Below are positions 52,001-62,600 of a stretch of DNA of 64,000 bases, piece after piece (within the stretch, counting starts at the first letter, position 1; every line of letters begins with the position of its first letter). Under the pieces are notes generated by a model. The model ran no database searches, was not told the origin of the DNA, and worked only from the letters and a program-made list of their open reading frames with translations. Source of the DNA: Lycocorax pyrrhopterus obiensis. Lineage: Eukaryota > Chordata > Aves > Passeriformes > Paradisaeidae. The position numbers and the translations under genes are program-made. The stretch spans positions 22,106,757 through 22,170,756 of the forward strand of contig JACSVZ010000002.1 in NCBI GenBank assembly GCA_014706295.1, read 5' to 3'.

Positions 52001-53723
52001 GGCTTTGGCAGGAAGCCAGGCTCCTTATCTTCCTTTAATCCTGAAATTCATTTGAGGCAGAAAACATTTTTATGTGATACAGCACCAACACATTGTTAGG
52101 GTTTATCAAACACTAATGTTATTCTCCTGTTACTATTTAACTGCCATTGTGTTCTAGAAATATATTAGTGAGGTACTCAGTGAAGCTTTTTGTGATGTCT
52201 ACTGTGCAATAATGACTTGGAGTATGTTTAGGTTACCTCTCCTCTGGTTTTAGTTAATTGGAGTTGCTCTACTCTTATGTTTGGCTGTACAAATCAATGG
52301 CTATAGAAGGTTTAACTACAGGTTACAGCCTTCTGAAAAACAGCCCTCGTTATTTTCCTGGATCCCAGTTCCTAAGATAGCACAGAAGAAAGCCTGGTCT
52401 GCTGTGTGATGCTTAGGAAAGTATTTAGCAGCTGAGCCCTGGAGTTGGGCAGTCCCCAGTATTAACCCAGAGCCTCTGCAAGTTGTTTTACAGCCATCTT
52501 TCAGCGAATGAAAGCCTTTGATCTCTGTAGCAAGTACATTTAATAAGCTACCATGTCTCCATGAAAATCCATCCATTATTTTGACACAAAGAGGAAACTT
52601 CCCCAAGAGACTCGGTGTGTGCTTCAGTGGAAAACATGCATCTGTCAATCCCTCTAGAGCAATAAAGAAGCTGGTGTAAAGTCACATCTACTGCCACAAA
52701 AGAAGAGGATATATATTTTTGTTGAATAATGGCACAGAGATCTATTACTGATGGTGTTAATGAGAATAGATCGTGTTAATGTACAGTAATGTACAATAAT
52801 TTTTATGTTAGCAGTGTGGAGGAGACCTTCCATGAATTTTCAGTGATACCAGCTTCTAATTAATAGTGGCCTTATAGAAAGCTCCAGAAGTTTGCCACCA
52901 AGAAAGATAAACACTGTTAATTGACATATTCAAAAGCACTTAGCATTGCTTTAACACTAGCCTCTTATGAGTCTCATTTGTTTTTTACCAATGATTTCAG
53001 TAGAAAAAGGTTACGGCCAACAGCAAATCTTAAAAGAATATAATTACAAGCTATTTTTCTGAAAAATATTATTTTCAAACAAGAAATGGGGATGACTTCA
53101 AGCACCTCTGCACAAGCTGATTTCTAACAGGTGTATTCTTTCAGAAGACTATTCCCTTTTTAAAAATAATCAATCATACAGAGCCATTTTCTTTTAATAC
53201 CTGTATTTTCTTAAATTTCTTCAATTATCTGTATTCTGAATGAGCAAATCAAATTAATTTTAGGACTGATATGTTCACATTTTTGATATAAAAGTACATC
53301 TCAAGTTTTGTGCTGTAATCAGTATTGAAGTGCTCCATCTGAGTACTTAGAAAGGAACTTATTTTTATATCTATGAAAAGATAGTCAGATATTAAATTTG
53401 AAGTGAAAAAATAGAGAACAGACAGATTAGGTTATGGCAACCTTTTCCCCATCTGCTTTCATCCAAAGTTTGCTAGACCTACAAGTGAACTTCCTTGCAT
53501 TTTATAAATAGTTGCTGTCTTAAAAACTGCCGTGGCACATTCAATTATGGTTAGAAGGAAAAATTACACTTTACCCTTATGATGTGATTGTTTAAAGTGG
53601 GGAGGAGGAGGAGGTTTCCCCTGCATTTTGCAGTAGCTGTTTCATTACAAATGCAAAGGCCAGGGGTCGATTAGCAGAATTCATTAGACTTTCCTTGTTT
53701 GCATAGAGCAAGCCTGAGCTCAA
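49086..53723. other. Non-coding stretch, no recognised gene
   Basis: No gene recognised. It contains a perfect 16-bp hairpin at 51000-51037 with a diverged direct repeat beside it, and a GC-richer segment at about 51620-52020 whose frames are short and overlap on one strand. The sequence at 52.86-53.25 kb is AT-rich and repeat-free. Confidence 0.55.
51000..51077. repeat. Perfect 16-bp hairpin with adjoining direct repeat
   Basis: Arms at 51000-51015 and 51022-51037 (TGTATATAAATACATA and its complement) pair perfectly around CTTATT. The right arm continues into CACACAT, and a similar string GTATTTATGTACACACAT recurs at about 51060-51077. The whole is an AT/GT-rich simple-sequence neighbourhood. 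Confidence 0.8.
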
Positions 53724-53776
53724 GAGCAATGATATAGTTAAGGTAGTATGACTTGAGCAATGATATAGTTAAGGTA
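53724..53776. repeat. 31-bp tandem duplication, 1.7 copies
   Basis: GAGCAATGATATAGTTAAGG with its following TA occurs at 53724-53745 and again at 53755-53776. The 9 bases between copies resemble those after the second copy, giving a 31-bp period. Confidence 0.85.
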
Positions 53777-53867
53777 TCTGACTCCTCATCAGTCAGAAGA
53801 ACTTTCAGTGACAGACAGAAAATCTGCATATTGGTGACAAGTAAAATATAGTGTAGAGACTGTGTGG

Positions 53868-54626
53868 GAGGAGTGGCTAATGCACCAGAAGGTTGTTCTT
53901 CAATCCAGAGGGACCTCTACAAGCAAAGTCCTGCACCTGAGGAGGAAAAACCTCAGGCACTAACGTGTATTGGGGGCCACAAAGCTGGAAAGCAGCTTGA
54001 TATGCAAGCACCAGGAGGGCTTGGTGGAAACCAAGCTGAAGCCAAGGCAGCAGTGTGGCCTTGCAGCAGAAGGTGAGTGGTGTTCCAGGCTGCGTTAGAC
54101 AAAGCCAGCAGGTCAAGGGAGCTGATCATTCCTTTCCACTCAACACTGGTGAGGCCATACCTGCTGTGTCCAGCTCTGGGCTCAGTATGAGAGAGAAGTG
54201 GACATGCAGGAGAGAGTCCAACAAAGGGACAAAGAGATGATGAAGGGACTGAAGCATCTCTCCTATGAGAAAAGGCTGAGACCTGGAACTGTTTAGCCTG
54301 GAGAAGAGAAGGCTCAGGGAAACACCCAAAGGGAGCAAACAGGAGGGAGAGAGGCTCTTTTCAGTTCCTGGTGCCCGGACCAGAGGCACAAACAGAAACA
54401 CAGAAGGTTCCCTCTGAACATCAGGAAACACTTCTTCACCGTGGGCTGACTGAGCACTGGCACAGGTTACCCAGGGATGTTGTGGACTGCCCAGCCTTGG
54501 AGATATTCAAGAGCCATCTGGATACAGTCCTGGGCAAACGGCTCTAAGTGGCCCTGCATGAGCTGAGGGAATTGGACCAGGTGATGACCAGAGGTCCCTT
54601 CCAAGTTTAACCACTCTGTGATTTTC
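53868..54626 (+). mobile_element. CR1 LINE 3' end (plus strand)
   Basis: Collinear with the terminal part of avian CR1: GGAGGAGTGGCTAATGCACC, CCAGAGGGACCT, GTCCTGCACCTGAGGAGGAA, CCAGCAGGTCAAGGGAGCTG, GTGAGGCCATACCTGCTGTG, CATCTCTCCTATGAGAAAAG, TAGCCTGGAGAAGAGAAGGC, GGCACAGGTTACCCAGGGAT, and GAGGTCCCTTCCAAGTTTAA followed by CTCTGTGATT at the 3' end. This covers the last part of the reverse-transcriptase frame and the 3' untranslated region. Several deletions relative to the consensus (for example after CAGAGGGACCT) and stops make it a dead, 5'-truncated copy. It is moderately old. Confidence 0.9.
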
Positions 54627-57600
54627 ATGGAGATGATGGTGAAGGATTTCACACAAGACATGTCAGCTGTGCACTGGGCCTAAGAAGTTGGGAGATGGCT
54701 GTGGAAAACCTCAGTTGTTCTACACAGGTAGCAATTAGTCCCAGCACTCAGGGCAGACTGACCAAGCAGGGTATTTCAAAGCAGCTGTGTCACAGCTTGG
54801 GACCTCCATGCTAAACACATAAGAGATACTATAGTGAAGAGAACAAGCCACCCCTTTTTGCTTGTCTAAGCTATCATACCTACCCAGTGCTCCTGCAAGC
54901 ATGAGGCCTAGTCCTGCATCACATGCACAGGAAGGATTCATCTATCTTAAACACCTCCGTAGAGTACACCACCTTTGAATTAGACATCAAGGCTCCTCCT
55001 GTAATCAACAGAAAGAGATAAACTCCCCCAGAAAGCCCTTGACCTGTCCCCGGAGTGTTTTTTGCAGCAGGTAGGATATATTTGGGTCTCTGGTAGTGAC
55101 TACTGTATTGGACATTTAAGGCAAATAAACTAGATTTTACTCTCCAAGTCTCCAGCCAGCAATGCCTGTCCCTTACTTCCCAAGTGGGCCAGTATAGCTG
55201 TGTCTTTGGCAGCCCTAAATTACCTTCCACTGATTAGTTTTGGGTCAGTACAGCTTAACATTTTAAGACACATAGAGGGTCTTTTCCAGATATGTCACTG
55301 TTTTTTTAAACTTTCATTTGAAACAGAACTCTTCATCATGGAGCAAAACATTCATAACGGGGTAAATACACAAACTGTTCAGTTTAAAGCTGTGTAAATC
55401 ATATTGGCTTCAATTAAGTTTATTCCATCTGCTTTTATCATCTGTTGTTACACTAATTTATAATTCCCCCATAATATTAAAACATCAGTGAATCAAAAAA
55501 AGAATCTATGGACCTCTAGGAGCTAATGGCATTACGTTCAGCAAGTGAACCAAGTCATATAATTAATCATATTTCTTCACCATAGATGCTTGTAATTGTG
55601 TAATTAATGTATATTTGCATAAGCACATAATGAGATGTCTGTGATTCATGCTTTATGGTAATCTGGATGCACAAATTTCTATCTCAGAATTGTAACCACT
55701 TGCAAAGCTGTTATTGTAATTTCTTTTTTCTTATTAAAGAACTATGAAGATCCAATGAATGATCTGTCTCAGAAACGTCTCAGACCTTTTCTGTGACTTA
55801 TCCATAGAAATAGCTTTCCATGCATACTAGTTACTTACAAAGAAATTGCCAATGATAAAAAAAACTATCACACGGATGAATCTATTATATAGATTAGGAA
55901 AACATACAATGTAATTTCACAGGGTTTCCCAGTTTTCATTAATGAGCTTATCTGTTTTCAGTCTTTTTCAATAATTGAAGAGAGGATTCTCCTTGTAGAT
56001 CAAGTTTATGGGAAGGAATGAATGTATTTTGAATCTACAGACTTCTGTCCTCCTTGATAAAAATGATTTTTCATTAACTTACTGAGACATTTTATTGAAT
56101 TTAACATTCAATCCACTGTGCTTAATTACATCTCCTTCCAGACAAGATGAACTAATCTGGGCAGTTGGGTTGTATTCAAATAAATGTAACCACCTTACGA
56201 TATTTATTTCCCCAGATACTCTTTGTCAGGATTCAATCTGAAAAAATGTGTTTTTAAAGCAGTGTTTAGAAGATGCAAAACATGCTTAGCTTTTAGACAC
56301 ATTTTATACAGCCCGAAACATTTGTATTCATAAATAAACCCAGTAAAATATAATAAATAAGTAGAATAAGAGACCAGAACTGGTTTAAATCACTAATATG
56401 ATGTCTATTCCTCAGCAATGTAGACCAAGAAAAGATCTATGGAGACCCATGTGGTGACTGTGAATGACAAGCATGTAGTCAGGAGCAGAAAAGATGACAG
56501 TACCTCTACGTATTTACAAAGGTCGACTTTGTGCATTAATGACAAATCTCTTCTAAACTGCAAAGGGATGTAAACAACGTCCGAGCTGGACTGGGATGTT
56601 CACACCTGCCTCTGAGCTTGGCTCCACTGTCCATGTGCGTCAGAGAGAGATTTATTACGGCAGCCAGGAACTACATGGGCTGGCCCTGTTACCTTATGTC
56701 TTTGAACATCAATTTTGTTCTCAACCACTCTGCTTCCGAAGGTCTTTTGAGTTTTGTTTCAAACACTGTTCAAATTTTTTTATTTCTTTGCACTCAGAGG
56801 TTTCATTTTTGACCTGATACATGATCCAGGCCAGTTGTATTTATAACCCTCGTTTGCTGAGACAACGGCACAAAAGTGGAGGGCAGGAGTTTCTGAGAGG
56901 GGCTGCAGATTGCCAGTGTGACAGCAATGAGGTATCCCTGCCCTTAGCCGTGTATAACACCCGAAGGAACCAAACCACATGAGCTTAAAAAGCTGCAAAA
57001 GTGATTTGAATGGTTTAGATTCCAAAGCAAGGTATTAAAACTCTTTTGCTCATTCATAATGCATATTTTGATTTTCTTCACAAGGGCATTATCCAAATAG
57101 AATTCACAATTTTACCAATTTCCTTGAGTATAGCTAATATAATAAAGGATAATTAAAATAACTGCAAAATTTGATTTTCCCAAATCTCCCATACACTACT
57201 CAATTATTACTTACATCTCATTTCAGTCCTGCGAGCTACTGTAGTCAGATTGTCTTTTGTTTACATTGTCACTCTATCTCACACTCTGTCTGTGTAACAT
57301 TTCAGAGGCAAATCATAAAAAGTACTTCTGCCCTTTAAGGTCCTGAAAAGAGCCCTTTTCGAATCACTGGAGTGCTACCAGCTGACATGAAGAGCAGATG
57401 TATGTATGGATCCTAGCTTTGGTCAAGGCAAAACGTCAATTATAGGGTTAGGCAAAAATTCTAATAGTGACGTTTTAACCCACTTTTAATTCGTATTATG
57501 GTGATACACTACATAGCTAAACATGTTACTTTGGGGAAAGCTGTGTGAACATTCATTAAAAACAGAACAAGATGGGAAAATTTTGAGGAGGCAATGCTCT

Positions 57601-58384
57601 CATTTATTTGGAAATAAAGTGGACATAAATTCACATGAGAAAATGTGCTATTTGGTTTTTTTTTTTTTTTGGCTGTTCTATCTCCAGGCTGGTAGAGGGT
57701 AACTTCCTAGCAAAATAAAAAAAGGAACAGACATCAAATCCCTCAGTGAAATGTCAGATGACTGAGCCACTGAAGATTCCGGGGACTTAATACACAAATC
57801 TGTCAGGACCTGTACTCACAGCCTAGCAGACTCATCTTTCTTTGGCACCTTTTTGATAAGCTACCAGACCCACATTTATTTAACCCTGACACAATCACAG
57901 TTGGAAGCCCATTTTACACATGGAGAAATTAGTCAAGCAATAATTCTGCTAAAACTCAAAAAGCCTTGGGCTAAGATGGGTACGACTGAATTTTAGCAAC
58001 CAGTCCTCTTCTCATGATATCATGCACTCCTCAAATTCCTGCTCCTTCAGTTCCATTTCTCATTATATCTTTCATCTAAGGCAAAGCAATACAGATTTCC
58101 TAGCAAATATTAATATCCAGCGTTTCTCTTCTGTAGATGTGAAGGCAATTTATAAAGCAGATAAGTATCATCCTTCTTTACTCTGTGATAAATCTGGGGG
58201 CAGTCGGCATCATGAGCTCTTAAAGAAATTAAGCTGCCTGTGGGAGAGAAGTAAGTCATATTATAGATTAACAACAGGTTAACAGGTAAGAAACAAAGAG
58301 AAGGAATGAATGTTTGGGCTTCACAATGGAGGAAAGCCATAGATCACTGGGATTTTAGCACTGTCTGTTATACTCAGAATATAC
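54627..58384. other. Non-coding stretch; AT-rich, possibly conserved element within
   Basis: No gene recognised. At 55430-55760 an AT-rich, repeat-free block holds TAATTAAT and an exact octamer ATTTGCAT (55613-55620). At about 57900-57960 the string CCCATTTTACACATGGAGAA resembles the core of a reverse-oriented MIR SINE, but the remainder is too decayed to be sure. A T run lies at about 57655-57672. A frame at 58022-58282 is flanked by splice-site look-alikes but has no known homology. Confidence 0.5.
55613..55620 (+). promoter_or_regulatory. POU octamer motif ATTTGCAT
   Basis: Exact octamer, 4 bases downstream of TAATTAAT (homeodomain-type core, 55601-55608). The surrounding 300 bases carry several TAAT cores. 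It could be part of an enhancer, or chance in AT-rich DNA. Confidence 0.25.
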
Positions 58385-59292
58385 GGAAATGGAAGAGGAT
58401 GGAGAACGAGGAGACTAATGGTGATGCAAAATTATTCAGGGTAATAAAAATGAAAGCTGATTGCAAAGAGCTGGGGAAAATGCCATGGTACTAAGCAGGA
58501 AATAGGATGACAGATTAAATTCAATATAATAAATATCAAGTAACGCGCAGGGGGAAAAACAGTCTGAGACAATGGATCCTAAACTACCTATTTCCATTCA
58601 GGAAAGAGAACTTGTGGTTATAATAATAGGTCTTTTCAAACATCAGTAAAATTCTCAATAGTGGATAAAAAACCTACTGTGTATTGTAGCAATTACTGGG
58701 AAAAAAATAGAAAACAAACCAGAAAAAAAGAATTCTTAAGCCATTAATCCATGTTGTGAATACATCTTGAAATGTGGTGTAGAACTGGTCATCTTCATCT
58801 CAGACAGGACTTAGTACTACAAAAAGTTCAGAGAGGAGAAAGAAGGTCAAAGGTTTGGAGCATTTCTTTGTGAGCAATGAAACTAATCAGGTAGCTGTGA
58901 TGGGAATCCACAACAATACAGATTACAAGGGTAAGTGAAGAAGGAGCAGCTGTGGCAGCTGTTCATTGTTTCTTGTTATCTGAAAAAAAATGTCAGAATC
59001 AAATGAAATTGAGAGATGGTACATTCAAAATAATCAAGAAGAGGCATTTTTTCCACACTGCTTCTGTTTAAACTGTGTATCTCCCTGCCCTGAGATGTGG
59101 TAACACAGAATGGACTTGACAAATGTATGGAAGAAACGTCCTTCAACAGCTATTAAGAAACAAGAAAGCACATCTGATTTAGAAGTCCCCTACGGGTCAC
59201 TGGAACCTGAGAGCACTTCTGCTCTTACAATGCCAGTCACTCCTGGCCACTGTCACAGACAGGACAGATGGACCTTTAGTCTCTTCCAGTGA
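58385..59292 (+). mobile_element. Ancient CR1-like LINE, 3' part with RT remnant (plus strand)
   Basis: Blocks run in the order of an old amniote CR1: GATGCAAAATTATTCAGGGT (translating DAKLFRVIK then KADCKEL, like the RT C-terminal stretch), CAGATTAAATTCAATATAAT, AAGTAACGC, CAGGAAAGAGAACTTGTGGT, TACATCTTGAAATGTGGTGT, GGTCATCTTCATCTCAGACA, AAATGAAATTGAGAGATGG, CCCTGCCCTGAGATGTGG, ATGTATGGAAGAAACGTCC, CAGCTATTAAGAAACA, and near the 3' end GGCCACTGTCACAGACAGGA, GATGGACCTTTAGTCTCTTC. It is strongly diverged, with many stops and indels, so it predates the CR1 at 53.9 kb. The left edge is approximate. Confidence 0.75.
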
Positions 59293-59520
59293 ACTGTCCT
59301 TCAAGGCCTTAACTTTCCCAGAAGGGCGGTGGTTTAAACCAACAAGCAAAACTTCTCTTTGTAGTTTAGAACTGGCAATGCAAACCTTCACAGTGCCTCT
59401 TGCAGCCGGGTGGGAGACACACTGTTCCTGAAGACACTGGTATTCAGCCCGGCTGCCAGGGTCTGCAAAGGGTGGCTTCTACACCGTGCTGTCTCATGAA
59501 CTTTAATTTTGTGAAAACCA
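59293..59520. other. Non-coding spacer
   Basis: Nothing recognised between the ancient CR1 and the AT-rich tract. Confidence 0.5.
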
Positions 59521-59670
59521 ACATATATAACACTAAAAAAAACCCAAACAAAACAAAAACATAACATAACACAACATAATATAGTACAATATAATATATA
59601 GTATTTTATACGTTATACCTTATAGTTTATAGTATCTGTTATATATCATATGTTATGTTTTATATATATT
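59521..59670. repeat. AT-rich self-complementary tract
   Basis: Low-complexity sequence of ATAAC, ATAT and TATAG words. AAAACATAACATA at 59556-59568 is the exact complement of TATGTTATGTTTT at 59649-59661, leaving an 80-base AT-rich interior that is itself partly self-complementary. Confidence 0.75.
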
Positions 59671-62600
59671 CCTCTGCTCAGTCAAAGAGCAGAAAAGCTT
59701 ATGGGTAGGAAGAAAACCCAATTTTCTTGACCAAAGACAAAAAGTTAAGACTGGTTATGTAGTCCTAGAAGTTTGTCCCCTCAAGACCCCCTCCAAAAAC
59801 ACCCCAAAACCCAACAAAACAGAATGGGAAAAAACCCTACAAACTCATAACAATGACCAAAATCAATTTTAGACTTTGTGATGCGTTCCTTTTTCAGTTG
59901 CTCTGTAGCATTGGTGAATGAACAGCTGAAATGTATTCCTTTTCTCCCTCCCCTGACATAATGGCTGACCCTTCTCAATTTTCTGAAACTAAAACTCCTC
60001 AAACTTTGCTTTTTAAAATTATTTTATTCCCTAAGCCTTCACCTTTGATAATGCTGTGTTTTCTTACAGCCCTTCATCACTTATGGCTGGAGTAGCTTAC
60101 AAGATCTTTCACTCTTTTGCTCTTTGGAGTTGGATTTCTTTCTCCAGCCCTTATGTTTAAGTAAACAAAGCTGCTTCTGTCACACTGTAGAAGTGATGAA
60201 GTACAAATCTTTATTTGTATTTCAGACATTCAAGGATGTTCAGTAGAAGCACAGCGTCTTCTAGGACGTTGTAACAGGGTATGTTCCAAACAAGAAAAAT
60301 TCACCATATGGACATTTTACCAAAACCAGAGCTGGTAGCTGGCCATTAGTTCTTCAAGAACAATATATGAAATACTAATAATACAACTGATGGGGCTAAC
60401 AATCCCTCTTCTGCCTCCATATTTAATTGATTTTAATAAGTTTTACCATTCTCACAGAAACTCACTTAAAAATGAAGAAAGGTATTGACAATTAAGTGGG
60501 CTGGCCTGGTTGTGCCAGAGACAGGGGCTTTTAATTCTGTTGTCTTCTGGTATCTCTTTTCAGGATCTCATTCTAAGTGAAGCTTGAATCTTACTCTCAA
60601 TTTTATTAGGTTTTTTTTTACATTTTAAAAGAAAACATTTTTTTCCCCTGTAATGGTAGGTACCAAATCAACTTGGTTGTATCTTGAGCAGTCTGTGTCC
60701 ACAAAAAGGTGCAGATAATGATAAAGTACATGACTTGTGGAAAATTTCGAATACTTCACTATCCAAATGACCTAAATTTCAAAATTCTTACAGGATAAAA
60801 TAACCTCAGCAATTAATGGTACCTAGAACGGCTACAGGCACTTTGAAGGAAAGGATATTGAAATTTTGGCTGTGAAAACATTTGTCTTTAGGGAAATCTG
60901 TTTTCCCTCTTTTATATTTTCAACCCTCTTTTTTTGGGCCCTTTCACATTTACTGCAAACATTATAGTGATAGCTTCTTTCAGCTGTTCACACATGCAAG
61001 CCCTTAATGTCAAGATCAAGATCAAGGACTGCTCTTACATTGTGGTTTTTTTGGGTTTCTTTTTTTAGTATATTCAAGGCCCTCATAATCTCTACATCTC
61101 TGTTTTTACCAGTCTATCTCTTAGAATTTCTTCCAGAAATGCCTCGCTCTAGCAAGTAGTTTAGTGTCTTACACTAGAAAAAATGCTGTGCAAATAGGAT
61201 TTTTCAGGATTAGGTCTTTCAGCTGGAAAGTTAATAATCTATTAAATGTGTCCAGCTGCTTTAGGAAGCAGCAGATACATTTCTGATGCAGTATACTACA
61301 GTCATTGTTAAAACAAAAAATTATAACATAATTGAAAACATATGAAAACACTAGAATTTCCTCTGCCCCATGAAAATTTTATTTACTCGTTCGATTGCAC
61401 TGTGCTGCAAGGATACACATTCCTTTTGCTGACAGATAAAAGACTTTTATATTTTCCTTGTGTGTGTTGCAGACAGCACATCAGATAAGTGAGATAGAAC
61501 TATTAATTACTGCCAATAAAGAGATTTATGGAGTGATTTTTAATAAAGTGTCAGACTATGTACAATTAAAAGAGCAGATCCCCGAAGTGCTGCCTGCTAA
61601 TGTTAGTCAACTTTACCAGTTGCAGCAACAACACTTAAAATGTTTCAGAGTTAATTTGTTGTATAATCGCCTCATATACAACCTACCACAGCCGTTTCAT
61701 CATCTTCTTTCCCTCCTTAGTTAGAACACTGTGGTCTAAGCTTCAGAGTTAAACCACTGGAGTTAAACAAGTGTCAGAGAAAGAGGGCGAATAAGATTTG
61801 TTGAATTAGACTTTGGACACAGTCATGATCAAACAGGGAGATGAAGGCAAAATTCAACTGAACTTTCAAACTGCGGGCAGGATTTTAGCCAAACAACATC
61901 CGTTAAAGCCGACGCAAATCACAGGACTCAAATAATGCAACGGTCTCTGAGGGTCAGATTCAAGCCTGTGCTGAAGTCCACCCACCTGAGGAACATAAAG
62001 GGACCTTGAAGTAGCCTTTAATGTGCGGCAGAGGATTGCCCTAGAATGGAGAAATCTGCAACTGGCATAAAACTGATGTTGCTATCTCTTCATCAGTCCC
62101 TCTGGCCCACAACATATAAGAGGCATGTCAAGGACAAAAGGGAGAGCAGCCAGAATATATTGTGCACTGCCAGCCTAATGGGAATTTTGGGTACCAGGCT
62201 CCAAAAAAAGCACAGACGGGTGTTATGATGGAAGTTCTCTCCTTACCTATATTTCTCCCCTTGAAGAAATACCTCAGCTTCCAAAATGGTCCCTGCAGCT
62301 TGCTGGGGAGAACTAGTTTAAGGGTTTGCTGCAGGAGGAGGAGGATTACCAGAAATTTTAAAGGTTAAATAATAGAGGTTTATGGCTGTTGAAAACCAAA
62401 AACTTGTAGCCTTGCAGAGATCCTTCACTATATAAGAGTCAGGCTCATTTTTGTTTCTGCTATGGCTGTTATCCAGCCAATCATTCAGAAAAATAAATGA
62501 GTCTACTTCTAGCTAATACAGAAATTTCTAGCAAAGTGAGTTTGGCTGCAGCTGGCCTGGTGGAGGGGTTCAGGGCAGGCTGCATAATTTTGCTCTGTGT

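Noticed and set aside
57900..57960. MIR SINE relic (CCCATTTTACACATGGAGAA)
   Set aside because: Only the core ~25 bases resemble MIR; the rest is too diverged to support a call.
58022..58282. Candidate exon with TTCTGTAG acceptor and AAGTAAGT donor look-alikes
   Set aside because: No recognised homology, and it lies just upstream of an ancient CR1 that may extend into it; splice-like strings are common by chance.
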